Source: Petrimonas mucosa
GTDB taxonomy: Bacteria; Bacteroidota; Bacteroidia; Bacteroidales; Dysgonomonadaceae
Length of the DNA stretch: 64,000 nucleotides
Direction: 5' to 3'
Assembly (NCBI RefSeq): GCF_900095795.1
Contig: NZ_LT608328.1
Span: 985,001-1,049,000 of the forward strand
A program made the translations under genes and the position numbers. The notes under the pieces are model-generated. The model worked only from the letters and a program-made list of their open reading frames with translations. It was not told where the DNA came from and did no database searches. Below, one piece after another: positions 1-9,097 of this stretch. Position 1 is the stretch's first letter; each line of letters starts with the position of its first letter.

Positions 1-730
1 GAATCTCGCTGCTTATCACCGGTTGCCTTAGGCTATCACCGCCGAAAAAACCACCGAGCAGATAGAGGTACGACCGGTTATTCTGCTTTATCGGCACCAA
101 TAGGGGTTGAAGGCGAGGAGGTCCGGGAAATTGCGGCAGTTCCTTCCATTCCGAACCGCTCCTTGCATCGATGCAGTAGAACCGGTTTGCCGGCTTTTCG
201 TCAATGTTCCCTCCAGCTACAAAGACTGTGTCTGCTATGGCAGATCCTGCCATGTTATCCATGGTGGCCGGGAGTTGAGGAAATGGTTTCAGTACTGCGG
301 CTCCGGTTTCGTTCAACGAGACCCTGAGGACGCTTCTCAGCGATGTTGTCGCGTTGTTCCCCCCAACCCACAATGCACCGTCGGAAAGAGGGACAGATAC
401 TCCGTAAGCCGCCGAATCGGGCAGATGGCCGATAAGTCTCCACTTCCCGCTCTCTTCATCGTAGCTAACGATTTCGCTGTAGTAGGCTTTTGTGCCCCCT
501 TCGAACCCTAACTTCCCGGGGAAGTTGGCCCCGCCCGCCACAATGAGTTTGTTTCCGATCAGTGCTGCATAGCTTGCCGAAACCCCCTTGTCGAGATGCT
601 CCGTGAGGCCATCGACAGATAATTGATTCAGTTTAAGTTCCATCTTCCTGTTATTGTGATTATCGCCGCATGCAATAGCGTATAGAGCAATAAGGAACGA
701 AAGGATGAGTGCACCGGTCCTAAGTTCAAC
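1..730 (-). pseudogene. nanM: NanM-like cyclically permuted mutarotase (kelch), 5'-truncated and running off the left edge
   Basis: The frame is open on the minus strand from about 730 down to base 1. It begins with a hydrophobic lipoprotein-type leader ending IALYAIACGDN, then kelch-like blades (LIVAGGANFPG, LWVGGNN, FVAGGN, YLLGGFFGG). This layout is typical of the cyclically permuted mutarotase family, whose sialic-acid member NanM epimerises N-acetylneuraminate in the periplasm. The frame enters from a TAA at 731-733 and has no ATG, GTG or TTG before the leader. The first ATG, at 643, lies after the lipobox cysteine and would give a protein without a signal peptide. The start and promoter appear to have been removed by the IS30 relic abutting at about 725. 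The sialidase at 24488 and the epimerase at 27482 are likely former operon partners. The family call is fairly sure; the assignment to sialic acid rests on context. Confidence 0.72.
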
Positions 731-1396
731 TTAGAAGTGCAACATCCACGTGTTGTTTTTTGAAATGATTCTTCACAACAATCATGAAAAACACCGGGGG
801 GGGTTGCCTAACGGCCGGGGGCGCGCAAGCCCCCGAAGAGAGTCGGACAGCAACATAAAAGAAAAAGGAGACCGAAGTCTCCCTAAAATTAACTATTATG
901 TTGCTTATGAAAAAATACAAACAGTTAACTTCAGAACAAAGGTACGCGATTTATTTAGGTTTAGAAAACGGTGACACCCAGCGGACGATCGCTAGCTTGA
1001 TAGGTGTCAGTCCTTCAGCGGTGTCCAGGGAGTTGCAGCGCAACAAGGACAAGCGCGGGGGCTACTCGTGGCGACTGGCCCACGAGATGGCGATGGAGAG
1101 AAGGGAACGCCTGCCCGGCAACCGGTCCACCCCGGAACGGATCACGGAGATGCTGGAAGCCCCGGTGTACTTCACCGACCCCTATTTGGCATGGCAAAAA
1201 GGATCGATCGAAAACGCGAACAAGCTCATCCGGCAATACATCCCCAAGGGGGGCGTCCTTCAAGGACTATCCACCCGACAGATTGAAGCGGATACAGCAC
1301 AGGCTGAATGAAAGACCGAGGAAAAAATTGGACTTTAACACACCCAAAGTTGAGTTTTACAAACAATTAATGTAAATTGCACTTGCTGCTTGACTC
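725..1396 (+). mobile_element. Internally deleted IS30-family element
   Basis: The element is only about 670 bp, whereas IS30 elements are usually above 1 kb. Its ends form an imperfect inverted repeat: reading outwards, the left end contains GTTGCACTTCTAAGTTGA and the right end ATTGCACTTGCTGCTTGA. The left end truncates the NanM-like gene and the right end is fused into the IS66 tnpC fragment. It encodes only the two extremities of a transposase, so it cannot move by itself. Confidence 0.6.
907..1375 (+). pseudogene. IS30 transposase remnant with internal deletion and frameshift
   Basis: The first 75 or so residues (from MKKYKQLTSEQRYAIYLG, then a helix-turn-helix with GVSPSAVSREL) match the N-terminus of IS30 transposases. 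The frame then jumps directly to the C-terminal region carrying the catalytic glutamate segment (WQKGSIENANKLIRQY), so roughly 190 central residues with the first two DDE aspartates are missing. Near 1255 the frame also shifts by one, and the C-terminus continues in another frame as RLNERPRKKLDFNTPKVEF up to the stop at 1375. The protein is certainly inactive. I chose the ATG at 907, whose MKKYKQLT start is typical for the family; another ATG lies three codons upstream. Confidence 0.7.
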
Positions 1397-1398
1397 TG

Positions 1399-2418
1399 CC
1401 CCAGGGCAAGTTTCCGGATTTTATTTTCAATTTCGTTATTATCTATCTCGAATTTGCCGTCCGTCATCGTCCTTTCCAACCTGTCCCAAATTTTTAGAGT
1501 GTAGGCAACCGCGATTCCTATGGGAGATTTAGGCAGGACTTGCCCCCGCTGGTCTTCCAGCCACCGTTTCAGCTCTTCCATTACCGGTATTGATTGTTGT
1601 TCGCGCAGCCGGTGCCGTTCCTCGAATGGCATCTTTTCCTCACGTGCCCGTTTCTCTACCCGGTAGAGTTTCGCGAACAAGTCAAGGGCTTGACGCGATC
1701 TCGATGGCGAGTTCTCCTTGGCGTGTTCAAATTTTCGCCGGCTATGGGCCATGCATGGCAAAAGTGTGATGTGCTCCGCGTCCTTATACTGGTAATACCC
1801 CGCGTACGCGTCAGTTTGGAGCGTGCTGCGGTACCCGTCAAGAAATCCGGCGGCGACATCCTCCGAGCGGGATTTTCCGTACCTGAAGCACGCCATGCCT
1901 TCCACGGGGGCATGAAACACCCACATGTACCCCTTGTGCGTGGCTCCGGGCTTATCCGAGGTAAGAACAGGTATCGGGGATTCGTCCACCTGAAGGTAGT
2001 CGCGTTTCATTATTTCATGGACCAGTGTATCGTGTAACGGCTCAAGCAAGCGGCAGACGGCGGCGTACCAGCCCTTGAGCGTCGACTCGGCAACCGGTAT
2101 CTTTTGCCGCTTGAATATCTCGGCCTGGCGATAGAACGGGAGGTGGTCGATGAATTTGCTCGCGCAAATATGGGAGAGAATGCCTGCCCCGGCATTTCCT
2201 TTCACGATGGGCAACGAGGGCATGGGGGCCACAGTAACGCAGCCTTCACCTTCCGTGCCCGGCACCACGTACTTGGGACGGATAATAGCCCGCACGTAAA
2301 CGTCGGCGGGCTTGTACTCCAGCAGCTCGGTGACAGACTCCCCTATCTTGACGGCTCCATCGGGGATAAGGTCAGGTTCAATCACCTCCTCTTCCCGTCG
2401 CAGGTGGGAAGGGAAAAG
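1399..2418 (-). pseudogene. tnpC: IS66 transposase (TnpC) fragment lacking both ends
   Basis: Homology to IS66 TnpC begins at about 2418 (LFPSHLRREEEVIEPD) and includes the DDE core: LQVDESPIPVL, LQTDAYAGY and NNEIENKIRKLALG. The N-terminal 130 or so residues (coiled coil and zinc-binding part) are absent. The C-terminus stops after LALG, where IS66 proteins normally continue with a segment like GRKNYLFAGS; here the frame runs into the IS30 end and reads about 13 unrelated residues to a stop at 1357. The upstream part of the frame lies within tnpB in a different frame. The joint sits at a short stretch shared by the tnpB and tnpC reading frames, so a deletion fused the two genes. Confidence 0.75.
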
Positions 2419-2642
2419 CGGCCGCTTTCCAGGCGCTTGTGGTACAGCACGAGCCCGCCCCGTTCCCAATGGAGCAGCTTGATGGTCGTCCTGGACCTGT
2501 TGACAAAGATGAACACTTCCCCGCCTAACGGGTCGCGTCCCAGTTCCGATGAGACAAGCCCGCATAAACTGTCAAATCCTTTACGCGGGTCGGTGGGTGA
2601 GAGGCAGAGGTAAAAACGCTGGGATTCGTTAAGTGAGAACAT
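2382..2642 (-). pseudogene. tnpB: IS66 TnpB (Orf2) truncated by deletion into tnpC
   Basis: The product begins MFSLNESQRFYLCLSPTDPR and contains GGEVFIFVNRSRTTIKLLHW, characteristic of the IS66 Orf2/TnpB family. It ends after 86 residues (family length about 115-120), just after GRFSLP, where the deletion joins it to tnpC. The last few residues overlap the tnpC fragment in another frame. TnpB is an accessory protein needed for IS66 movement, so the element is defective. Confidence 0.75.
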
Positions 2643-2653
2643 CGTCCGAGGAA

Positions 2654-3004
2654 TTAAAAAGTGAGCAGTTCCCCGAGTAGCGTGATGTCGGTTACCCCCT
2701 CGTCCACGCGAAGAGTTACCCCGCCGGGATAGGCGATCTCGAACCGGGGCATCCGCCGGGAGGACGGCTTGCCGATAACAGTTACCGGCTGCAAGAGGGA
2801 TGGTTCCTTTGCAGGGGGTATTTTTGAGGCTTCATGTTCCGGATGGACTTCAAGATACAGTTTTCTCCATTTGTAAAACTGCCATTCACTCATATTTTTG
2901 GACCGGTAAAAATCCGTGGCCCGCTGACCACTTTGAAAGTACTCTTCGATCAGGGAAAACGCTTCGTGTTGAGTAAAACGACGATTCATTTTGTTAGTGT
3001 TCAT
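2654..3004 (-). CDS. tnpA: IS66 TnpA-like accessory protein
   Basis: A small basic protein with a helix-turn-helix-like N-terminal half (TQHEAFSLIEEYFQSGQRATDFYRSKNMSEWQFYKWRK, split here by family convention into two helices) and a C-terminal part (FEIAYPGGVTLRVDEG), matching IS66 Orf1/TnpA. I chose the ATG at 3004 (MNTNKMNRRF), because the longer frame starts only at a TTG at 3040. It lies 11 bp upstream of tnpB, the usual IS66 order tnpA-tnpB-tnpC. It appears intact but belongs to a dead element. Confidence 0.6.
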   Translation of the reverse strand: MNTNKMNRRFTQHEAFSLIEEYFQSGQRATDFYRSKNMSEWQFYKWRKLYLEVHPEHEASKIPPAKEPSLLQPVTVIGKPSSRRMPRFEIAYPGGVTLRVDEGVTDITLLGELLTF

Positions 3005-3753
3005 CTTTTTTTGACAAAGATCACGGTTTAATCGAAGCAATCCAATACGCCTATGACCGACGGCTTACGATACAAGACAATAGACGGAAAAGCTTCCATC
3101 GATAATTATCCATTTTTATCGCAAAGTTGCCAATAATTGGTAATTATGGAGTGTTTTTACTGTTTTTCTTTTGAGTAATATTCAATCCCACTCAGTAAAT
3201 TTAAATCTGCTGTAAGAGGTTTAGAAAAGAAATAATGGTTTAATTTAATTCTATAAAAAATATTATCCAAATTATTTGCTTTTTTGTAAAATGAGATTTA
3301 CCTTTGTTTTTAAATAGTACAAAATGTACAACTCAAAGGGGAGAGTTGGTATAAAAAACTCATTCCAGTTATAATAAGGGTTGAAATTAGAACTAAATAA
3401 AACACAAAATATCCATTACAACAAGGATGATATAGTACAAGAAAGAACACAGGGATTTGATAGCGAACATAGCCAAATAATCATTCCCATAATAATATAA
3501 CTTAAAAATCTCATTTAAAATTCCCAACTCAAGTTAATAGTTTTCAAAGCGGAATTTCTCTTTTTTTTCGAGAGATACCGTTTTATTTTCTTTTCATCTT
3601 CACTGTTTCTTGCACGTTTAACGTGTTGATTTACTTTTTATGGTGGCGTTTTTATATATATTAACATTACCACTCTTCCAAGGCATGGCAATTCCTTGTC
3701 ATAAACCCTTTTACGACACGAAAGATGGCGATGGACGATTAAGTGAAAATCCG
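3005..3753. other. AT-rich stretch without a gene between IS66 and the IS1380-type transposase
   Basis: About 750 bp with no convincing coding frame. It should contain the outer end of the IS66 element and the downstream end of the IS1380-type element, but I could not define either terminal repeat. Its one notable content is a pair of sequences at 3361-3432 resembling decayed CRISPR repeats, listed separately. Confidence 0.6.
3361..3432 (+). repeat. Two degenerate CRISPR-repeat-like sequences
   Basis: Positions 3361-3387 read CATTCCAGTTATAATAAG followed by GGTTGAAAT, resembling the array repeat with its TTCCAG start compressed onto its AATAAGGATTGAAAC end. Positions 3410-3432 contain ATCCATTACAACAAGGAT, which matches 16 of 18 bases of the central repeat part ATCCACTACAATAAGGAT. 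The copies lie closer together than array units (about 73 bp), so they would be deletion-scarred relics. Chance similarity in AT-rich DNA is possible. Confidence 0.35.
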
Positions 3754-5082
3754 TCATCCGGTCATCGTTGTCGTTATTCGCTGCTCAAAATCACGCCACC
3801 CCGCTTTTCGGTAATACTCCTTAGGCATTTTTACCGTGACCTGCCTGCCGGATTTCACCACTTTTCCCGGCACTCGGATAAACCATTCTCGGAAGGTAGA
3901 GTGCTCTTGACGCCAAACCCAAAAGTCGCCCCGGTATCGCATGAGCACCGATAAACTGTAGGCAAATGACGAAAGTTGCCAAAGAATATCGTTTACCCAA
4001 AAATCATGCGTGATGGTTTTTCCCGCACAAAGCGAGTTTTTGGTTTGCTCGATCCAATTCTCACTCTCTGATCGGGATCCATAAAGGGAATGGAGCTGCA
4101 AGGCATCCAATCCTTTCAGGTTCGAGCAATAGCAAAAGTACTCATACTCGGGTACAAATTGTTTTTCGCCAAAATAATCGACTTCAACCATTTGCTTTAT
4201 GATGCGCACGGCATAAAACATGCGGGGATTCCTCCAACCGCTACATTGATGTGTAAACTGACAGGTCGCCGTCCGTGGGCCAATCGGCTGCCAAGTCTGC
4301 CCGGCAAGTAAATCTTTCAGGTTTTTCAGCTTTACTTTCACCAAATATTCATGTTTACCGTCTTCTAACAAATTAAATAATCCACCATTGAAAAAACCGC
4401 TGTCGGCCCTGAAAAACACCTTCTCCACCTTTTGGGGAAGAGCGGCCAAGGTTTCTTTGACAAACTCACAAACTCCGTTTGAGGTGTAAGCTGAACCCGG
4501 GCGGAGCCATGAATTGACAAGCAGTTTCATCTCCGTGACAAAACATAAGATGGGGTGATAGCTTTTCGAACCCTTCTTATGCGAGTTATAACCCACCTCA
4601 GCCCCTTGTTGGTTGCCGTAAACGGTAAATGTGCTTGAGTCGCAATCAAGTGTCAAGCGGCTTAAACCGCAACGGGAAACTTGCATGCCTGTAAAACCCA
4701 ACAACAGCTCGTGAAGCGAACGGGCGCCCCTTTCACCCAAACCTGTCAAATGGCGGCGTATGGTGTCCTCGTCAATGTTCTTGGGTAACTTCAACAAGCG
4801 GGCAACCAAGGCGTCAAAGGTGAAGTTTTCAATCCGCTTCAAACGGTGAACACCGCACAACGATGCCAACAGGATACTTGAGAGTATTTGGGCTGTGCTG
4901 AAACGGCTTGCATTGTGGCGGATGGTTGGAAAAAGATGTTCCAGCTTGCCATAAATACCGCAATGGTTGATAAAATCAGAGGTTACGCTTAACCCTGAAT
5001 ATGATGTTAATTGTTCTGAACTGAACTTTTTCTTTACTGAACAGGCAGTAAATGAGATTTTTTTACTATTTTTGTCTTGCAT
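3754..5082 (-). CDS. IS1380-family transposase
   Basis: A 442-residue protein of full family length. DDE-type features are visible: LTLDCDSSTFTVYG near residue 140, FFRADSGFFNGGLF in the middle, and a late YGSRSESENWIEQTKNSL segment carrying the catalytic glutamate. These fit the IS1380 group (DDE_Tnp_1). The frame is undamaged, so this may be an active element. I could not find convincing terminal inverted repeats by eye. It lies in the IS pile left of the cas operon and is transcribed away from it. Confidence 0.75.
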   Translation of the reverse strand: MQDKNSKKISFTACSVKKKFSSEQLTSYSGLSVTSDFINHCGIYGKLEHLFPTIRHNASRFSTAQILSSILLASLCGVHRLKRIENFTFDALVARLLKLPKNIDEDTIRRHLTGLGERGARSLHELLLGFTGMQVSRCGLSRLTLDCDSSTFTVYGNQQGAEVGYNSHKKGSKSYHPILCFVTEMKLLVNSWLRPGSAYTSNGVCEFVKETLAALPQKVEKVFFRADSGFFNGGLFNLLEDGKHEYLVKVKLKNLKDLLAGQTWQPIGPRTATCQFTHQCSGWRNPRMFYAVRIIKQMVEVDYFGEKQFVPEYEYFCYCSNLKGLDALQLHSLYGSRSESENWIEQTKNSLCAGKTITHDFWVNDILWQLSSFAYSLSVLMRYRGDFWVWRQEHSTFREWFIRVPGKVVKSGRQVTVKMPKEYYRKAGWRDFEQRITTTMTG

Positions 5083-5178
5083 GTGTCGGGTGAATGTTTG
5101 TTTTTGTATAACACTTTAAAGATAAATACTTTACCTGACATATGCAACTTTTATTTGAGACTTTTAGGTATAAAATGA

Positions 5179-6131
5179 TTATCCGCAATAGTTCCTATTG
5201 TAAATTCTTGATTTGAAATCAGGCGCACACGATACGGCGGCTATCAACAGCCTGTCAAACTGGTTCTCGCCGAAGTAACGCCTGTTGAACTTGTAACAGA
5301 ACTGATTGAGGTAGTACTGTAAATACTCGGGTTTTACCTTGTAATACACGCCCAGGAGCTGTCGTTTGGCATTGCTGATCGCGGTGTGTACCCAAGGCAG
5401 CACGTTAGGCAATTCCTCGTGTGGAACAACGGATGCCGTGTGTGAATGGACATGTTCTTTCAATTTAGTGTAAGAAGTTGAATCATCGGTGGTCAGATCC
5501 GCCGTGCTTTCGACATGCTCTTTGACATTCTTTGTAATTGTATCGGCTTTCAAGTCGTTGATGACTTTCATCTTCAGGTATCTGGCCTTCTTGGGTTTTT
5601 TACCCGGTTTGGGTTTTCAACCGTTTTGCTTTCAGCCATCACCAGGACCTTGGTCTTTTTTTGGCTTCCACGGCCGCGTTTCAACGGTTTCTCCTTCTCT
5701 TCAACGGATATCTCGGTGGAAAAGAAGGCGTCGTCCAGCTCGATGGCGCCCTCGAGCGTGTACTTGTCGTCACGCTTGCCCATCACGTCACGCAGTTTAT
5801 TGACCATTTCCCATATGGGCTGGTAACGCTTGTGCCCCAGCTGTCGCTGTATCTCGGCGGCGGAAAAGGAGCCCTTGGTAGCCGTGAGCAGGTGCATGGC
5901 CACGAACCAGTAACGGTATGGCAGGTTGGAATGCTGCATGACCGTGCCCGAACGCAGCGTCTGGCGCGCTTGGCAACGCTTGCATTCGTAAGCCTGCTTG
6001 TTTTCCAGCCAATAATGCTCCTTACAATTACAACGACGGCAGGTAACTCCCATTTGGTCTCTTTGTTGTTTGAATTTTTCCCGACAGGTTTCCTCATCGG
6101 GGTAATTTATAGCAAAATCCAGGATATTCAT
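5179..6131 (-). pseudogene. IS1595 transposase with a frameshift
   Basis: The N-terminal part (6131 to 5574) has the zinc-ribbon of this family (CRRCNCKEHYW, YECKRCQARQTLR) and the start of the ISXO2-like DDE domain (IELDDAFF). After residue 170 or so the frame runs into a stop, while the second part (ending at 5179) continues the domain from a neighbouring frame: KPGKKPKKARYLKMKV, then LTTDDSTSY, VLPWVHTAISNAKRQLLG and LNQFCYKFNRR. A one-base change around 5600-5620 explains this. It could be an inactivating mutation, a sequencing error, or less likely programmed frameshifting. Confidence 0.75.
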
Positions 6132-6251
6132 AGCTTGAAATACTACATGTGTTCAGAATGTAAATATAATGAATATCAGCGATTTGGAAAGCATTTGCGA
6201 ACTTATTTATAACTATTTTTCCGCTAAATTCTTTAGGAATAACTGCGGATA
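5179..6251 (-). mobile_element. IS1595-family element (ISXO2-like) ending just before the cas operon
   Basis: The element is bounded by an imperfect inverted repeat: ATCCGCAATAGTTCCT at 5181-5196 and, as reverse complement, AGGAATAACTGCGGAT at 6235-6250 (about 13 of 16 positions complementary). It carries one transposase gene broken by a frameshift. Its right end lies only about 26 bp from the cas8b start codon. I found no clear 8-bp target duplication, so it is an old or rearranged insertion. Confidence 0.6.
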
Positions 6252-6277
6252 TACATTTAATATAAACCTGAAAAATA
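6132..6277 (+). promoter_or_regulatory. Upstream region of the cas operon
   Basis: These 146 bp must hold the operon promoter. Almost all of it is the terminal part of the IS1595 element; only about 26 bp separate the IS end from the cas8b ATG. The stretch is AT-rich, but I see no full TAnnTTTG box. The 12-mer AATATCAGCGAT occurs at about 6172 and again inside the cas8b start at about 6292, a possible leftover of rearrangement. Transcription may depend on the IS end. Confidence 0.35.
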
Positions 6278-8158
6278 ATGAACGATAGATCAATATCAGC
6301 GATCGGGCATTGGCAGTTGGAACAAAAAACTGACCTCGAGCCGGTGGATCTTTACATAGAGGACTTGTTTCCCGGAAAAGATTACCAGGTATTGTTAATG
6401 GTTTTCGAAATTATTGATGCCATGGGTGAACTACAATGCTTTTACAGAGGAATAGACATCGAAAAAGTAAAAAAAGACTCATCCAATTACCGGAAGTATG
6501 CGTACCGGAAAGGAAGTGCTCGAGGAGGCGATATCACCCTCACCACGAAGCTAAGCAATCCTCCAGATAAAAAACTAAAGAACATCAAAGAGACACAATT
6601 CAAGAAACTCACGAATGGAGAACATCCCGAGGCCCAACTTTTCAAACTCGTGGAAACAGAGTTCCTAAAAAACGAACAGCTCGTAACTTCGCAAATTACC
6701 GATTATTTTACAAACGCTACACGTGAAGAACAAACCTCCACAGGCATATCATTGCGAATACACAACGATAAAGAGCTTTACTTATATGATTTCGAGACGG
6801 TTCGAAACACCATACTCGATTCAGGATCGGAAAAGAAATACGAGCACAATGGCACCATTTCACGCGCCGCCGATGTCGTTTGTTCGGTTACCGGGAAAGA
6901 AGCAGAAGAGGTGTATGGCTTCGCTGCACCCTTTAAATACTCTACCCCCGATAAGCCGGGATTTATTAGCGGCTTCTTTAACAAGGGGAAGTTCTGGCGA
7001 AATTACCCGGTATCCTCGAAAGAAGCCTTGGCGCTCGAGTATGGAGAGAAATACATCAAGCAACACTTGACCGGCTATTTCTATGGACACGAGTTCTTGT
7101 TCGTTCCTCGTCCTATTTTACAAAGTGACCAAGAAAGTTTAGAAATAATCGTGGAATTACTGAAAAGTGCTTTTGCTGACGCGAAGAAAAAAAAGGAATC
7201 CAAAGAAGAGCGAGCGGACTCCGAGGAACACGTGCAAAGAATCATCGCTCGGCAAGATAACTATTTTTACGTGGATATGCTTTTTTTCTCGGAAGACAAA
7301 ATGAGTAAAGCTATCAGTATTAACATGATGCTGGAAGAGGTGCTTCCTTCGAGATTTAACGAGCTTTTTACACGTGTACCGGAAGATGTAAACCGGGTCC
7401 CTCTATTTAAAAATGCTGTTACCAAGGATAAGCAGACGCGTAACTTGACGTTTTCATTCGGGATTATCAAGGAGTTTTTCGACGACAAGTTTTTAGAAGT
7501 TGTACAGAGTATTTTTCTTGGTAGGCCCATTTCCAAGGATTTTATGTTCGAGAGGATCATGGGGGTAATAAGGAAAAATTACAACGAAGCACATACTAGA
7601 GAGAAAGTGACCAAATCTACACGACGAAGCATTTTAGAGGCGGTGATGTTAATGAACTATTTACAAGAGCTCGGAATTATACAAAACAATATTAACTATA
7701 ATTTTATGAATACAATGGACACGGTAAAAGATGAACAAAAAAGCGGAAGGTTTAACCTTGACGAATTTAACCGGTTCGTGGCAGATAACAAAAGTTTTCT
7801 GGATAGCAATATTAAAATTGGTGTTTTCGCGGTGGGAGTTTTGGTGCGATTCGTTTTTGATATTCAATACAGCAATCTATCCAACACCCCGTTCGAGAGT
7901 AAACTTCGAGGGTATAACCTGAACCCGGAGCACTTGATGCAAGTTTACCTGGAAGCATTGGATAAAATCCAAAAGTACCTGAAGAACTATAATGCTTACT
8001 CCTCGCTTCGAGAAATAATTAACAATTATTTTACCCTTAGAAAACAGGATATGACCGCGATGAGCAATAACGAACTCTCGTTCTACTTCGTTGCCGGCCT
8101 CGAAATGGGCTCCAGGTTCAAGAAAGAGAAAAAAGAAGATAATACAGAATCAAAATAA
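6278..8158 (+). CDS. cas8b: Cas8b, large subunit of the type I-B Cascade (Csh1/TM1802-like)
   Basis: A 626-residue protein, first in the cas operon. It is the large Cascade subunit that in type I-B recognises the PAM and helps load target DNA. The family call rests on its position before cas7-cas5-cas3, its length, and the segment around residues 200-240, where Csh1-type proteins carry a short zinc-finger-like motif followed by a conserved PFKY/DKPGF stretch. Here that motif reads VCSVTGKEAEEVYG, then PFKYSTPDKPGF. Only C202 is present where relatives usually have a CxxC pair, so metal binding may be lost. The ATG at 6278 gives a sensible start; no Shine-Dalgarno is seen, as usual in Bacteroidota. 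The gene is followed after 24 bp by cas7. Confidence 0.85.
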   Translation: MNDRSISAIGHWQLEQKTDLEPVDLYIEDLFPGKDYQVLLMVFEIIDAMGELQCFYRGIDIEKVKKDSSNYRKYAYRKGSARGGDITLTTKLSNPPDKKLKNIKETQFKKLTNGEHPEAQLFKLVETEFLKNEQLVTSQITDYFTNATREEQTSTGISLRIHNDKELYLYDFETVRNTILDSGSEKKYEHNGTISRAADVVCSVTGKEAEEVYGFAAPFKYSTPDKPGFISGFFNKGKFWRNYPVSSKEALALEYGEKYIKQHLTGYFYGHEFLFVPRPILQSDQESLEIIVELLKSAFADAKKKKESKEERADSEEHVQRIIARQDNYFYVDMLFFSEDKMSKAISINMMLEEVLPSRFNELFTRVPEDVNRVPLFKNAVTKDKQTRNLTFSFGIIKEFFDDKFLEVVQSIFLGRPISKDFMFERIMGVIRKNYNEAHTREKVTKSTRRSILEAVMLMNYLQELGIIQNNINYNFMNTMDTVKDEQKSGRFNLDEFNRFVADNKSFLDSNIKIGVFAVGVLVRFVFDIQYSNLSNTPFESKLRGYNLNPEHLMQVYLEALDKIQKYLKNYNAYSSLREIINNYFTLRKQDMTAMSNNELSFYFVAGLEMGSRFKKEKKEDNTESK

Positions 8159-8182
8159 TAACATTTAAAACAATCCAAAATC

Positions 8183-9097
8183 ATGAGTGAAATTATTAAC
8201 AGCCGCAGCGAGCTATTGTTTCTTTACGACATTGAAAACGCGAACCCTAATGGGGATCCACTGAATGAAAACCGTCCACGATTCGACACGGAAGAAAGTG
8301 TCGCCCTCGTGTCTGACGTTCGACTGAAACGGACTATACGGGATTACTGGTACGAATATAAGGAATTCAACGGGCTGGGCGACCGGCAGGATATCTTTGT
8401 ACGAGAAACAACCTACGAGGAAGGAGATAAGCAATATATTAAAGACGGGAAACGTCGGGCCAAAGATTTTCAAGAAGCGGAAGATATCATCCTGAATAAA
8501 TGCATTGATATCCGGGTGTTCGGCGGGGTGATTCCGTTGGGCAATGACTCTATCACTTACATCGGGCCGGTGCAGTTCCAGATGGGAAAGTCGTTAAACA
8601 AAACTGGAATTATCGAAGAACAAGGTACCGGTGCATTCGCGTCATCCGACAAAAAAGCACAGGCAACTTTTCGGACTGAATACAAGGTCCCATACGCTGT
8701 AATAGGCTTTAACGGAGTAATCAACGAGAAGGCAGCACGCTACTCGAGGATGACAAAGGAAGATAAGTCATTATTGATTGAAGGTATTTGGGAAGGGACA
8801 AAGAATCTTATTTCCCGTTCAAAATTCGGCCAATCCCCCCTCTTTTTACTGGAGGTAGAGTACAATGAGCCGTTCTATATTGGTAATTTACGGCAACGAC
8901 TGAAACTGGATTGTGGTGAGAAAAATGAATTACAAATAAGAGGCACGAATGATTACAAGCTCGACGTTTCGGAGTTGATAGAGGCACTTAAAGAGAACAA
9001 GGAGAAAATTGCCGATATTCATTTGAAGGTGGATTCAAGAATGACAATGATCAGTAACGGCCAATTAATCAAAAATATCAGCAAGGATGAATTATAA
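8183..9097 (+). CDS. cas7: Cas7b (Csh2), Cascade backbone protein
   Basis: A 304-residue Cas7/Csh2 family protein. The N-terminus has the signature LFLYDIENANPNGDPLNENR, followed by VALVSDVRLKRTIRDY. These belong to the RNA-recognition-like fold that polymerises along the crRNA spacer. A central part (IDIRVFGGVIPLG, YIGPVQFQMGKSLN) fits the same family. It overlaps cas5 by 11 bp, which suggests translational coupling of these backbone subunits. Confidence 0.93.
   Translation: MSEIINSRSELLFLYDIENANPNGDPLNENRPRFDTEESVALVSDVRLKRTIRDYWYEYKEFNGLGDRQDIFVRETTYEEGDKQYIKDGKRRAKDFQEAEDIILNKCIDIRVFGGVIPLGNDSITYIGPVQFQMGKSLNKTGIIEEQGTGAFASSDKKAQATFRTEYKVPYAVIGFNGVINEKAARYSRMTKEDKSLLIEGIWEGTKNLISRSKFGQSPLFLLEVEYNEPFYIGNLRQRLKLDCGEKNELQIRGTNDYKLDVSELIEALKENKEKIADIHLKVDSRMTMISNGQLIKNISKDEL

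Noticed and set aside
107-511. A 134-codon plus-strand frame at the left edge
   Set aside because: Antisense to the NanM-like gene, whose kelch motifs on the minus strand are clear; peptide is of random character.
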